The notes: a model not told the origin generated them from the letters alone. A stretch of DNA of 64,000 bases from Clostridiaceae bacterium Marseille-Q3526 (GCA_018223375.1 JAGTTS010000007.1:77711-141710); one strand, 5' to 3'. Positions 1-8,510 are shown, counted from the stretch's first letter. Numbers and translations are program-made.

Positions 1-272
1 ATATCGAAAAAGATATCGCGGCTTCTGTATTTGCGGCAGGAGGAGAGAACCAGGTGCTCCGCCATGTGGCAGGCGTCCGTCTCATCCAGCTGGGGCGTTC
101 TGTAAATGATGGAAAATCCAAGCTCCGGATCTTCATTTTCAATGCAGAGAACCGTGGCTCTGCTGGCTTCGTGGAAAAGCTCGGTGGTGGAAGCAAAAAA
201 ACATTCTATCTTATTTTTTGAAAGAACTTTAAATCCGTGAAGGACCGTTCCAGGTCCCGGCAAATTTCTCAT
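1..272 (-). CDS. M16 family metallopeptidase, N-terminal part (runs off the window)
   Basis: Reading the minus strand from an ATG at 272 gives an open frame to the window edge (90 codons). It contains the inverted zinc-binding motif HMAEH (HxxEH) within DACHMAEHLVLSSCRKYRSRD, which resembles the motif region of M16 peptidases of the presequence-protease type, where HILEH is followed by a KYPxKDPF-like stretch. The N-terminal HGFKVLSKNKI also fits that family. An AGGAGG lies 11 bases upstream of the ATG. M16 enzymes are zinc peptidases that degrade peptides. The second zinc ligand region and the C-terminal half lie outside the window, so intactness cannot be judged. The gene is divergent from adenosine deaminase. 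Confidence 0.7.
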   Translation of the reverse strand, partial: MRNLPGPGTVLHGFKVLSKNKIECFFASTTELFHEASRATVLCIENEDPELGFSIIYRTPQLDETDACHMAEHLVLSSCRKYRSRDIFFD

Positions 273-407
273 ATATGAGGTGTCCTCCTGATTTCAGCGG
301 CGTTTCATGGCAGAAATCCAGGAAAGCGCCGCTCTGTTGTCTCATAGTATAAGGTATTTTGAGGAAGAATGCACCAGCAAAATGAAAAAATCGTTAGTTT
401 TGACTGC

Positions 408-436
408 TTGTGCAGCCGGGCAATAAATGGTATGAT
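408..436 (+). promoter_or_regulatory. Promoter for adenosine deaminase
   Basis: TTGTGC (408-413), a 17-base spacer, then TATGAT (431-436) with an extended -10 TG at 428-429. The expected transcription start lies about 40 bases upstream of the chosen ATG at 484. Confidence 0.55.
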
Positions 437-483
437 AGGCAGAAAACGAGAGAATGATGAAAAAGAGACAGGAGGATACCGCG

Positions 484-1548
484 ATGAATTACGAATATAC
501 AGAAGCAGAAAACAGAGAAATGGCCTGGTTCCGGGCCCTCCCCAAGGCAGAACTTCACTGCCATCTGGACGGCTCCCTGCCCAGACATACAGTGAGAAGA
601 CTGGGAAAAGAGGCGGGCCTTGCGCTTCCTGAAACAGAGGAGGCCCTGGCTGCCGCGCTGACTGTTTCGGCAGACTGCCGAAGCTTAAAGGAGTACTTAG
701 ACTGCTTTTCCCTGCCCATCTCCTGCCTTCAGACCTATGACGCTCTCTGCACAGCGGCCTACGATACGGCGAAGGCTGCCTTTGAGGAAGGAACCGTGTA
801 TCTGGAGCTGCGCTTTGCCCCGGCTTTTTCTGCCCACGACGGCTTTGCTCAGAAGGACGTGGTGGGAGCCGTAAGAGACGGCCTTAAAAAGGCGGAAGCA
901 GATCTGGGAATGCGTACCGGAATCCTTCTGTGCGGGATGCGCCATTTTGATCTGGAGAAAAATCTGGAGATTCCGGCGCTGGCTGAGAAATTTATGGGAG
1001 ACGGAGTCTGTGGAATCGACCTGGCAGGCGACGAGAAGGTCTATCCGCCGGAGCTCCACAGCAAGATGTTTTCCCTGGCCTCTGAAATGGAGATCCCATT
1101 CACAATCCACGCGGGAGAATGCCACAGCGCGGAGAACGTGCGCACCAGCGTGCTGATGGGCGCCCGCCGCATCGGCCACGGCATCGCTATGGCCGGAGTA
1201 AAGGAGATAGAGGAGCTGTGCAGGGAGAGGGGCGTTGCCGTAGAAATGTGCCCTACCAGCAATTTCCAGACGAAGGCAGTGGAGAAGAGAAGCGATTACC
1301 CGATCAGACGTTTCCTGGAACAGGGGCTGGCCGTTACGGTGAACACAGATAACCGGACTGTATCGGGAACCAGCATGACAGAGGAGCTGTTCCTGCTCCA
1401 CAGCCAGTTTGGCGTGACAAAGGAGGAAGCGCTCCACATGACAGAGAACGCGGTGCTGGCGGCTTTTGCAGAGGAGGAGGTCAAGCGGGAGCTTCTGGAA
1501 AAGCTGGCGGACTTCCGGAAAAAATCAGGACAGCCGGATGGAAGATAG
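484..1548 (+). CDS. add: Adenosine deaminase
   Basis: Predicted cytosolic enzyme converting adenosine or deoxyadenosine to inosine in purine salvage; 354 residues, normal for the family. Metal-dependent hydrolase motifs occur in order: HCHLDGSL (first two metal histidines) near residue 25, TIHAGE (metal histidine and catalytic glutamate), RRIGHGIAM, CPTSNFQT, and NTDNRTVSGTSM carrying the catalytic aspartate. The start at 484 is preferred over an in-frame ATG at 454 because GGAGG at 471-475 is correctly placed only for 484. A CAT-family gene follows 30 bases later, possibly co-transcribed. Cytidine deaminase at 4000 gives a second salvage deaminase nearby. Confidence 0.92.
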   Translation: MNYEYTEAENREMAWFRALPKAELHCHLDGSLPRHTVRRLGKEAGLALPETEEALAAALTVSADCRSLKEYLDCFSLPISCLQTYDALCTAAYDTAKAAFEEGTVYLELRFAPAFSAHDGFAQKDVVGAVRDGLKKAEADLGMRTGILLCGMRHFDLEKNLEIPALAEKFMGDGVCGIDLAGDEKVYPPELHSKMFSLASEMEIPFTIHAGECHSAENVRTSVLMGARRIGHGIAMAGVKEIEELCRERGVAVEMCPTSNFQTKAVEKRSDYPIRRFLEQGLAVTVNTDNRTVSGTSMTEELFLLHSQFGVTKEEALHMTENAVLAAFAEEEVKRELLEKLADFRKKSGQPDGR

Positions 1549-1578
1549 GCATAGAAAGACACAGAGAGGAGAATCAGG

Positions 1579-2232
1579 ATGGCGTTTCACTTGATCGATA
1601 TGGATACCTGGGAGCGGCGGGAACACTATTATTATTACAAAGATTTTCTGAAGGTCCGCTATAACCTGAATATTCAGGTGGACATTACAGAGCTTCTGGC
1701 GCAGGTAAAGGAGCAGAAGCTCAAATTTTATCCTGTGTTTATCTACATTATTATGAGAGCGGTCAATCAAAACAGAGAGATGAGAATGCAGACAGACAAA
1801 GAGGGGCGTCTGGGGTACTGGGACGAATGCCACCCGTCCTACACGATTTTTCACGAGGATGACAAAACCTTCTCTGATATCTGGACGGAATACAATGAGG
1901 ATTTTACGGCCTTTTACGACGCGGTGATAAAAGATATGGAAACGTACCAGAATCAGAAGGGGATTAAGCCAAAGCCGGGAAAACCGGACAATTTCTGTCC
2001 GGTCTCCTGCGTGCCGTGGCTGAGCTTTACAGGATATGCCAGCGATACGTACTCAGATTCCCCCATGCTCTATCCTGTGGTACTGTTTGGACGTTACTAT
2101 GAGAAGGAGGGAAGAACGTTTCTTCCTCTGGGAGCCGCGTTCCACCATGCGGCTGCAGACGGATACCACTCCTGCCGCTTTCTCAATGAGATTCAGGAGC
2201 TGGCTGAGACGTTTCGTCTTCCCCGCCGTTAA
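1579..2232 (+). CDS. Chloramphenicol acetyltransferase-family protein
   Basis: A 217-residue protein with the CAT fold pattern. The N-terminal DMDTWERREHYYYYKDF and RYNLNIQVDITEL resemble the start of type A CATs, and near the C-terminus HHAAADGYHSCRF contains the catalytic HHxxxDG motif. CATs transfer acetyl from acetyl-CoA to chloramphenicol as trimers. Many gut Clostridia carry chromosomal CAT-like proteins of unproven substrate, so resistance cannot be inferred from sequence alone. The ribosome binding site GAGGAG lies just upstream. Its 3' end overlaps the convergent membrane-protein gene by 50 bases. Confidence 0.8.
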   Translation: MAFHLIDMDTWERREHYYYYKDFLKVRYNLNIQVDITELLAQVKEQKLKFYPVFIYIIMRAVNQNREMRMQTDKEGRLGYWDECHPSYTIFHEDDKTFSDIWTEYNEDFTAFYDAVIKDMETYQNQKGIKPKPGKPDNFCPVSCVPWLSFTGYASDTYSDSPMLYPVVLFGRYYEKEGRTFLPLGAAFHHAAADGYHSCRFLNEIQELAETFRLPRR

Positions 2233-2755
2233 GCTCCTTTGACTTGCTGCGGATGAGAAGAATCCCGGCTGCGATTACGGCCACGGCTACTACGCTCTGA
2301 GGGATGGCGCTGGCCAAAGAGTACAGAATTTCTTCCGCCTGTTCCGGCAGAGCTATGATCGGCAGCAGGTGGGAGAACAGGAGCCGGTACAGATTGCTCC
2401 ACAGAACGGAGATGCCAAAGCAGATCAGGCAGGCAGCCGTAAATTTGCGGTGAGTCTTAAAAAACAGGCTGTTTTTTCGGATATCTTCCATGTGAACCAG
2501 ATAATCGTCCTCCAGGGCATAAAATTCGTCGTCAGGCAGGGCGTTAATGTTGTTTGCATGGAAAAAGCTGTAAAACCAGACGACAGGAGCCAGCAGGCTC
2601 AGTACGTTCAGCTGCAGGAAGCCGGACAGAGACAATAGAATCACAAAAGTCGCCATCAGGCTGACGCCTGTCTTGAAAAATCCCAGATACATCTCCCCGG
2701 CTCCTGGTATCAGAGACCAGAGAAACGTCATCAGTTTACCTTTCTTTCTTGTCAT
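2183..2755 (-). CDS. Membrane protein of unknown function (third gene of sigma factor operon)
   Basis: 190 residues. The N-terminal stretch FLWSLIPGAGEMYLGFFKTG is like the TM2-type hydrophobic hairpin (PGaGxxYLG), followed by another hydrophobic segment (VWFYSFFHANN), an acidic middle (DDEFYALEDDYL) and two further hydrophobic segments toward the C-terminus. It starts 20 bases inside the end of the anti-sigma gene with GGAGGTG upstream, so it is translationally linked to the sigma/anti-sigma pair. A membrane role in the same stress or envelope response is likely by context only; I do not recognise a specific function. Confidence 0.7.
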   Translation of the reverse strand: MTRKKGKLMTFLWSLIPGAGEMYLGFFKTGVSLMATFVILLSLSGFLQLNVLSLLAPVVWFYSFFHANNINALPDDEFYALEDDYLVHMEDIRKNSLFFKTHRKFTAACLICFGISVLWSNLYRLLFSHLLPIIALPEQAEEILYSLASAIPQSVVAVAVIAAGILLIRSKSKELNGGEDETSQPAPESH

Positions 2756-3254
2756 ATTTAAACACCTCCAGGTTTAATAATCGGTTAATCTGTTCTGTTA
2801 CATAGCTGGACGCTTCCCAGACGGCGCCTCCTGCGTTTTTGGGGGAGGGAGTCCCGGGACGCTGGAAACGGCCGTCCTCTTCCCGCTTCACATCCTCTTG
2901 CCGAATTTCTATGGGGCGTTCTGTTGCTCCGGGCAGGGCAGGGGCGAAGGAGAGCAGCGCCAGGGAACAGAGAACGGCGGTTCCCACTCTGAGACTGAAA
3001 TAAAAAAGCTCCAGTTTTTTGGAAATTCGATTGCTTTTTGCAATGATCTGTACCTCGGGCCGGTTCAGCTTGGACAGAATCTCCGATTTCATTCTGGCGG
3101 GAGCTGTGAGAAGCTCCTGTTTTTCAGCCTGGAGAGCGATCTGCTCCCTGCAGAACTGGCAGGAGGACAGATGGGCGAGTTCTTCTCTGCTCAGGGAAGA
3201 AACAGGCCGCCCGGGATCTATATGGCCGCTTTCCCGCTCTTTTCTATTTGTCAT
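2736..3254 (-). CDS. Putative anti-sigma factor with zinc-finger-like N-terminus
   Basis: 172 residues. HLSSCQFCREQ near residue 38 matches the HxxxCxxC core of zinc-binding anti-sigma factors. One hydrophobic segment (VGTAVLCSLALLSFAPAL) follows, and the remainder is presumably extracytoplasmic. It lies directly behind a sigma factor gene, overlapping it by 11 bases, the usual arrangement for a cognate anti-sigma factor that holds the sigma at the membrane. The start at 3254 is chosen because AGGAGG at 3264-3269 sits 9 bases before it; an in-frame ATG at 3275 would place that ribosome binding site inside the coding region. Confidence 0.72.
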   Translation of the reverse strand: MTNRKERESGHIDPGRPVSSLSREELAHLSSCQFCREQIALQAEKQELLTAPARMKSEILSKLNRPEVQIIAKSNRISKKLELFYFSLRVGTAVLCSLALLSFAPALPGATERPIEIRQEDVKREEDGRFQRPGTPSPKNAGGAVWEASSYVTEQINRLLNLEVFKYDKKER

Positions 3255-3759
3255 GGGGCAGTCCCTCCTTTTCATAGAGATTTCGAAGCATTCCCTTGGC
3301 GCGGTAAATCTGCGTCTGAAGGGTTTTGATGGGCTTTCCGGTTTTTTTAACCAGCTCTCCGATTTCTATTTCATAGTAATAGTAGTCCAGAGCCACCTGG
3401 CGGTAAGGCTCCTTCAGAGAACAGCAGCAGCGGTAAAGCCGCTCTTTTACTTCCTGTTCCAGATAGTCCCGTTCTGGGGAATCTGACGAGGGAAGAGCGG
3501 TAAAATATTCGTCTTCTGTGGGAACAGTCCGCCTTCCCGCCCGTTTCAGCCAGTCGAGACATTTATTGGACGCGATTTTGCAGAGCCACGCCTTGGCGTG
3601 GGCGCCGTCGAACAGAGCCATGCTCTTGTAGGCGGAGAGGAACGTGTCCTGAGTCAGATCCTCTGCGTCAAAATAATTTTCTGTATATTTGTAGCAGATA
3701 GAGAAAATCAGATTCTGATACTGGTCAATATATTCTTCCAGCTGTTTTTCCGCATTGAT
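3244..3759 (-). CDS. RNA polymerase sigma factor (ECF-like) with apparent ATC start
   Basis: Reading from 3759 gives 171 residues with both sigma domains: region 2 in LIFSICYKYTENYFDAEDLT then QDTFLSAYKSMALF, and region 4 in CSLKEPYRQVALDYYYYEIEIG plus an HTH-like segment. The first codons read ATC-AAT-GCG-GAA, where related proteins would be expected to read Met-Asn-Ala-Glu. AGGAGG sits 7 bases before this ATC, and no ATG, GTG or TTG exists in frame between the upstream stop and it. The next in-frame ATG (residue 47) would remove most of region 2. The gene therefore uses a rare ATC start, has lost its start codon, or carries a sequence error. The anti-sigma gene follows immediately. Confidence 0.68.
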   Translation of the reverse strand: MNAEKQLEEYIDQYQNLIFSICYKYTENYFDAEDLTQDTFLSAYKSMALFDGAHAKAWLCKIASNKCLDWLKRAGRRTVPTEDEYFTALPSSDSPERDYLEQEVKERLYRCCCSLKEPYRQVALDYYYYEIEIGELVKKTGKPIKTLQTQIYRAKGMLRNLYEKEGLPHDK

Positions 3760-3934
3760 AAAACCGCCTCCTTTCCCTTGGCTCCTGTATATGACTGGTA
3801 ATGCCTTTCACAGATTAGAACGAAGCAGAGGGGGACATTACTTCAAAAATCATGGAGACATGCGAAACACATGGCGGCGTTCATGGCATTATTAAGGACT
3901 GTAGCACAGAATAGAGGAAAAGACAAGATTTCTC

Positions 3935-3964
3935 TTGCCCCGCAGACAAGGCAGGGAGTATAAT
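3935..3964 (+). promoter_or_regulatory. Promoter for cytidine deaminase
   Basis: TTGCCC (3935-3940), 18 bases, TATAAT (3959-3964); the predicted start is about 29 bases before the cdd ATG. Apart from this promoter, nothing gene-like was found between 3760 and 3999. Confidence 0.6.
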
Positions 3965-3999
3965 TAAGAAAAAAGCGGCTCAGAGAGGGAGGAAAAATC

Positions 4000-4458
4000 A
4001 TGGATCGCAGCGATAAGACGACAGCGTTGGAGATTTCCAGAGAACAGAAGGAGAAACTGATAGAACAGGCGTTTCAGGCGCTTCCCAGGGCCTATGCGCC
4101 TTACTCTCATTTTCATGTGGCGGCGGCTCTTTTGTGCCGGGACGGAGAGATTTATATGGGCTGCAATGTGGAGAACGCCTCCTATCCGGCCGGCATCTGC
4201 GCAGAGCGCAGCGCGTTTTCTGCGGCAGTCAGCAGCGGAAAGCGGCAGTTTGACGCCATCGCCATTGTAGGAGGAAAAGACGGAAAGGCGCAGGACTACT
4301 GCGCGCCCTGCGGGATCTGCCGCCAGGTTATGCGGGAATTTGTCCGTCCGGACGAGTTTTTGATTTTGTTAGCCAAGTCGCCTTCCGAATACAGGGAGTA
4401 CACCTTAAGCCAGCTTCTGCCGGAGAGCTTCGGGCCGGAGAATCTGGAAATGGCCTAG
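4000..4458 (+). CDS. cdd: Cytidine deaminase
   Basis: Predicted cytosolic zinc enzyme deaminating cytidine and deoxycytidine to uridine forms in pyrimidine salvage. 152 residues, slightly longer than the usual ~130 because of N- and C-terminal extensions. The zinc and catalytic signature is complete: CAERSAF (Cys ligand followed by the catalytic Glu) and PCGICRQVM (two Cys ligands); CNVENASYPAG is the substrate-contact segment. AGGGAGG lies 7 bases before the ATG. It is transcribed alone from its own promoter, followed by a separate noncoding RNA unit. Confidence 0.92.
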   Translation: MDRSDKTTALEISREQKEKLIEQAFQALPRAYAPYSHFHVAAALLCRDGEIYMGCNVENASYPAGICAERSAFSAAVSSGKRQFDAIAIVGGKDGKAQDYCAPCGICRQVMREFVRPDEFLILLAKSPSEYREYTLSQLLPESFGPENLEMA

Positions 4459-4531
4459 CACAGATATTTTAGGCAGGCCGGGAACACGGCAGATCAGAAA
4501 AAATGGCAGGAAGACCAGAAAAAAATGGAAC

Positions 4532-4560
4532 TTGAAAAACTGACGCAAGTGTTGTATAAT
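4532..4560 (+). promoter_or_regulatory. Strong promoter of the 6S-like RNA
   Basis: TTGAAA (4532-4537), 17 bases, perfect TATAAT (4555-4560). It directs transcription from about 4567, where no convincing coding region begins. Confidence 0.7.
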
Positions 4561-4566
4561 GGCCTT

Positions 4567-4793
4567 ACAACAAAAGAAAGTAATTCCTGGGATGTTCGAT
4601 AACTCTTACTTTTTTTGAACCTACATTTGACATAACGGGATTCCAATATTTTTAAACGGATGTCAGGCCTCCTTGAGTGGAAGGCAGATGTTTAAGTGAG
4701 GTTGCCCACCTGGCGCGGCTAGGAGTCAATTTGGTAAGAGCCGGCATTTTGGGGTTACTAATGAAAAAAGCAGCGAGAAATCGCTGCTTTCTT
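4567..4793 (+). ncRNA. ssrS: Structured noncoding RNA, candidate 6S RNA
   Basis: A ~225-base transcript is bounded by a strong promoter and a rho-independent terminator. It can fold as one long interrupted hairpin: AGTAATTCC (4579-4587) pairs with GGGGTTACT (4751-4759), and inside it CTCTTAC (4603-4609) pairs with GTAAGAG (4734-4740). Smaller internal hairpins include TGACAT/ATGTCA, CCTT/AAGG and AGGT/ACCT. Length, long closing helix, large central loops and single-gene context match bacterial 6S RNA, which binds sigma-70 holoenzyme. The short open frame at 4677-4925 runs through the terminator and is not credible. The 6S identity is inferred; another structured RNA is possible. Confidence 0.6.
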
Positions 4794-4794
4794 T
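4767..4794 (+). terminator. Terminator of the 6S-like RNA
   Basis: Ten-base-pair stem AAAGCAGCGA / TCGCTGCTTT (4767-4776 with 4781-4790), GAAA loop, then a CTTT tail. Confidence 0.75.
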
Positions 4795-4928
4795 ACTTTA
4801 CGAAGGAGACCAGGTTTTCTGCGGGAAGAAAATTCGCGGGCGTTTCTTGCAAAAGAAAGTCAGGTCCGCTATACTGTACAGGAGAGAAACCGGAGATCCG
4901 CGTAATTGTTTGGAGGAATGACTAGACT

Positions 4929-6182
4929 ATGAAAGACAACAACGCAAAACGGTATATTTACTGGGGGCTTACGGCTGTCTGCGTCATTGCTGTGTGTATT
5001 GTATTCTGGTACTGCATCAGAGAGTGGAAGAATGTAAGCGGCTTTTTAGGCAGGCTGCGTTCCATCGCGTCGCCGATTATCTACGGAGCCATACTGGCTT
5101 ATCTGATCAGTCCGGTTTATAACAGAGTGTCCAGGGCAGGCCTTAAGATTCTGCCTGCGAAGATGAAAAGCGAAAAGCACAGACAGACCATCGCCAAGTC
5201 CATGGGAACGATCGCCAGCCTGTTTGTGATTCTGGCCGTCGTGTCAGGACTGATTCAGCTGATTATCCCACAGGTTCTGGACAGCTTAAGAGGAATTCAG
5301 GAGTCGTTTCCTATCTATCTTCAGAACCTGTACGCGTGGATTCAGAAGCTGTTAGCCGACAACCGGGAGATTGAAACCATCGTGATCCAGAATATTCAGA
5401 CAGCGGTGGAGATGACGGAAGGATGGCTGCAGAACGCTTTTACGAGATTTGATATGAAGCGGCTTCTGGACTTTCTGACAGGCGTGTCGAGCAGTATCTT
5501 CGTTCTGATTAATTTTGTGAAAAACTGGCTGATCGGCCTGATTGTCATGGTCTATCTGCTGAATATTAAGGATCATCTGATCACCCAGGCGAAAAAAATT
5601 GTTTACGGATGCTTAAGCGTCCGCTGGGCGAACCATGTGATTGAGGAGATGCGGTTTGTCCACAGGATGTTCGGCGGCTTTATTATCGGAAAGATTCTGG
5701 ACTCCCTGATTATCGGCGTGATCTGCTTTGTGGGAACGAGTCTGCTCCACATCCCTTACGCGCTGCTTGTCAGCGTAATTGTGGGAGTGACCAATGTGAT
5801 TCCGTTCTTCGGACCATTTATCGGGGCCATCCCAAGCGGCATTTTAGTGCTTCTGGTAAGCCCGATCCAGTGTCTCGTTCTGCTGATATGGATCCTGGTT
5901 CTGCAGCAGTTTGACGGCAATATTCTGGGACCGAAAATTCTCGGAAACTCTACCGGCCTCGCAAGCTTCTGGGTGCTGTTCTCCATTCTGATCTTCGGAG
6001 GCCTGTTCGGATTTGTGGGAATGATTATCGCAGTTCCCGGCTTTGCCGTTATCTATGATCTGGTCAATAAGGCGGTCAACCACTCCCTGCGCATGAAGAG
6101 GCTGTCGCTGAAGACTGCGGACTATGAGGGACTTGATTACATTGACGAGGAGAAAAAGACCTATATTAAGTCGAAGGAATAG
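4929..6182 (+). CDS. AI-2E family transporter (membrane permease)
   Basis: 417 residues. Multiple hydrophobic spans: an N-terminal pair (VCVIAVCIVFWYCI and SPIIYGAILAYLISPVY), one near residue 95, and a C-terminal cluster including VIPFFGPFIGAIPSG and LGNSTGLASFWVLFSILIFGG. The PFFGPFIGAIP and LGPKILG segments are typical of the AI-2E (PerM/YtvI) family. Members are implicated in export of varied small molecules or ions; substrates cannot be assigned by sequence. GGAGG lies 12 bases before the ATG. The SpoIID-domain gene follows after 46 bases in the same direction. Confidence 0.82.
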   Translation: MKDNNAKRYIYWGLTAVCVIAVCIVFWYCIREWKNVSGFLGRLRSIASPIIYGAILAYLISPVYNRVSRAGLKILPAKMKSEKHRQTIAKSMGTIASLFVILAVVSGLIQLIIPQVLDSLRGIQESFPIYLQNLYAWIQKLLADNREIETIVIQNIQTAVEMTEGWLQNAFTRFDMKRLLDFLTGVSSSIFVLINFVKNWLIGLIVMVYLLNIKDHLITQAKKIVYGCLSVRWANHVIEEMRFVHRMFGGFIIGKILDSLIIGVICFVGTSLLHIPYALLVSVIVGVTNVIPFFGPFIGAIPSGILVLLVSPIQCLVLLIWILVLQQFDGNILGPKILGNSTGLASFWVLFSILIFGGLFGFVGMIIAVPGFAVIYDLVNKAVNHSLRMKRLSLKTADYEGLDYIDEEKKTYIKSKE

Positions 6183-6228
6183 TACGGCTGTGCAGAAGGG
6201 TATGATGCAGCAAAGGATAGGAGAATCC

Positions 6229-8502
6229 ATGAAGTCAAAGAAAATGCTTTACTGGACCGGCGCCATTGCCGCCGCCGTAGTCCTGTTGATCATATTGATT
6301 GTAACGCTCGATAAAAACGGCAACTATGTTTCCAGGGCGCTGGCCGGAAAAGCCATGGCTCTGGGCATGACAGATCGGGAGATCTGCGAGGAGTGGGGGG
6401 ATGAGAACGAATCCTTCTTTCCAGCCTCGGCCAAGGGGCAGTGGTATGTGAAATATCTGGACTATCTGATTGGAAACGAATACATAGAGCTGCCAAAAGA
6501 GCTGAAAGAGGAAGATATGGAGGATTTTGCCGCTGGCGCGCTGACCTACGGGGAGGCGGCATTCGCGGCTGAAAAGGTAGAAAAGGGACTTTCCAAGGCA
6601 TTAAACATTTCTAAAAAAAAGTACGGGGATCCCATGCCCAAGGAGGAGTGGTGGCTGTTTTACGAAACCTTCCTCAAGAAGGCAGATCAGGAAAGAAAGG
6701 TTCAGAGAAAGAATCTTGTGCTCTACGGAACCCCGGCCAACGTGGAGGGAGCGGGAACCTGGACCGCCTACACAAGCGAAGGGGCCCTGGAGTTCGAGGG
6801 CCTGTCCCTGGACTCCTATATTGACCGGGAGATTCAGGTATGGGTCCGGGGAACGGATATCATCCGTGTGGAAAAAGAGATTTCAGACAAAGTCGTTTAT
6901 AAGAACGCCTGGCTGGTTCCGGCAGACGGAAAGATGGAGGTCTACATTGGAGACATTATGAGAAGCTTTCCGCTGGAATCGGCGGTGAAGGAGGAGACCG
7001 GCGGCGTTCTGGCCGACGTGTCCCTCACAGGGGGGAAGATTAAGAAGCTCTCTCTGAAAAAAGATATCATCCAGGGCAAGGTACTGGCCGTCAGAGACAA
7101 TGCCATTGAGATTGAGAGCTATGGAAATGTGGCTGTCGCAGATGATTTCAAGGTGTACAAGACATATGGCACGGTGCGGGAGGCCAGGAAAAAGGATATT
7201 TTAGTAGGCTACGACATCCAGAATTTCGTAGTGGAAGATAAGAGAATCTGCGCCGCCCTTCTGGTGAAGAGCTTTGACGCCAGAAATATCCGGGTGCTTC
7301 TCATGGATACAGGCTTCAAATCTATTTTTCACGATACGGTGACGCTGAAATGCCAGGTGCCCATGAAGGTAACTCTGGACGACTATGAGTTTACCATGGA
7401 AGCGGGGGAGAAGTTTACGATTTTTGACGGAGACGAGCGCCTGAGGCGGGCAGACAGACGGTTTATTGTGGAGCCGGAGGATCCGACACAGTCGATCTAT
7501 GTGACGACCCTGGAGAGGGGGCAGGGCACTCCGGCCTATCAGGGCAGTCTGGAGATCAGCCAGGAGAAGGAGGGACTTCTGCTTCTCAATGATCTGGATG
7601 TGGAGGATTACCTGACAAAGGTGGTGCCCAGCGAGATGCCGTCCTCCTATGAGATGGAGGCGCTGAAGGCGCAGGCAGTCTGCGCCAGAACCTATGCGTA
7701 CCGTCAGATTAAGGCCAACGCTTACAGCCGGTACGGCGCTCATGTGGATGACAGCACCAATTATCAGGTGTACAACAATACGGTTTCCAGTGAGCGGACG
7801 GACGCGGCGGTGAAGGAAACCTGCGGCCAGATGGTGTTTTACGGGGATAAGGCAGCTGAGACCTACTATTTTTCCACCTCCTGCGGCCATACCACAGACG
7901 GAACGATATGGGGAGCGGATCAGAGCGCTGTTCCGTATCTGAAGGGAGTAGCCCTGACGGATGGCCGAACCGTTATGAAGGAATTGAAGGATAATGATTC
8001 CTTTGAGACATTTATCAAGGATAAGAAGGTGAAAACCTACGATTCTTCCTTCCCTATGTACCGGTGGGAGACCAAGTTTACAAACCGGGATTTGGAGAAA
8101 AAGGTGAGCGGCATTGGAGAGATTCAGGCGGTCTTCGTGACAGAGCGGGGAACCGGCGGAATCGCCAAAAAGCTTAAAATCTACGGAAGCGAGGGGGAGA
8201 AAATCGTCAGCGGCGAGAGCCAGATCAGAAGTATTCTGGGAGACGAATCCCTGGTATATCGGAAAAACGATGGGAAAACCCAGACTGGCTGGAGCAGTAT
8301 GCCCAGCGCTTACATTGCCATAGACGAGACAGCCAGAGACGAGGAAAGCGGCCTTCGGACCTTCACCGTATGGGGCGGAGGCTACGGCCACGGCGTAGGC
8401 ATGAGCCAGAACGGCGCCCAGCAGATGGCCAGAGAGGGAAACGATTACAAGGATATCCTGACCTTCTTCTATGAGGGGGCTGAGGTAAGAGAAGAAGAAT
8501 AG
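6229..8502 (+). CDS. SpoIID/LytB domain-containing protein
   Basis: 757 residues. One N-terminal membrane anchor (GAIAAAVVLLIILIVTL) is followed by a long extracytoplasmic part and a C-terminal SpoIID domain. Matching motifs are LTKVVPSEMPSSYEMEALKA, QAVCARTYAY, YYFSTSCGHTTDGTIWG and GGGYGHGVGMSQNGAQQMA. SpoIID proteins are lytic transglycosylases cleaving denuded glycan strands, notably during engulfment; this protein is much longer than classical SpoIID and may act in vegetative wall turnover. The start at 6229 is preferred because AGGAG lies 6-7 bases upstream; an upstream in-frame ATG at 6124 lies inside the preceding permease gene. Confidence 0.85.
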   Translation: MKSKKMLYWTGAIAAAVVLLIILIVTLDKNGNYVSRALAGKAMALGMTDREICEEWGDENESFFPASAKGQWYVKYLDYLIGNEYIELPKELKEEDMEDFAAGALTYGEAAFAAEKVEKGLSKALNISKKKYGDPMPKEEWWLFYETFLKKADQERKVQRKNLVLYGTPANVEGAGTWTAYTSEGALEFEGLSLDSYIDREIQVWVRGTDIIRVEKEISDKVVYKNAWLVPADGKMEVYIGDIMRSFPLESAVKEETGGVLADVSLTGGKIKKLSLKKDIIQGKVLAVRDNAIEIESYGNVAVADDFKVYKTYGTVREARKKDILVGYDIQNFVVEDKRICAALLVKSFDARNIRVLLMDTGFKSIFHDTVTLKCQVPMKVTLDDYEFTMEAGEKFTIFDGDERLRRADRRFIVEPEDPTQSIYVTTLERGQGTPAYQGSLEISQEKEGLLLLNDLDVEDYLTKVVPSEMPSSYEMEALKAQAVCARTYAYRQIKANAYSRYGAHVDDSTNYQVYNNTVSSERTDAAVKETCGQMVFYGDKAAETYYFSTSCGHTTDGTIWGADQSAVPYLKGVALTDGRTVMKELKDNDSFETFIKDKKVKTYDSSFPMYRWETKFTNRDLEKKVSGIGEIQAVFVTERGTGGIAKKLKIYGSEGEKIVSGESQIRSILGDESLVYRKNDGKTQTGWSSMPSAYIAIDETARDEESGLRTFTVWGGGYGHGVGMSQNGAQQMAREGNDYKDILTFFYEGAEVREEE

Positions 8503-8510
8503 TATAATTT

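Noticed and set aside
697..1437. Long minus-strand open frame opposite adenosine deaminase
   Set aside because: Shadow of a clear enzyme gene; no family motif, no ribosome binding site.
1579..2232. CAT-family gene as proof of chloramphenicol resistance
   Set aside because: Catalytic HHxxxDG is present, but many chromosomal CAT-like proteins have unknown substrates; phenotype cannot be read from sequence alone.
3744..3756. ATG just after the sigma factor ribosome binding site (codons reading MRKNSW)
   Set aside because: Out of frame with the sigma factor and reaches a stop after 15 codons.
4677..4925. 82-codon open frame downstream of cdd
   Set aside because: Lies inside the structured RNA and runs through its terminator; the sequence has no recognisable protein features.
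7201..8391. 396-codon minus-strand open frame opposite the SpoIID-domain gene
   Set aside because: Antisense to a protein with unmistakable SpoIID motifs; product is low-complexity and unrecognisable.
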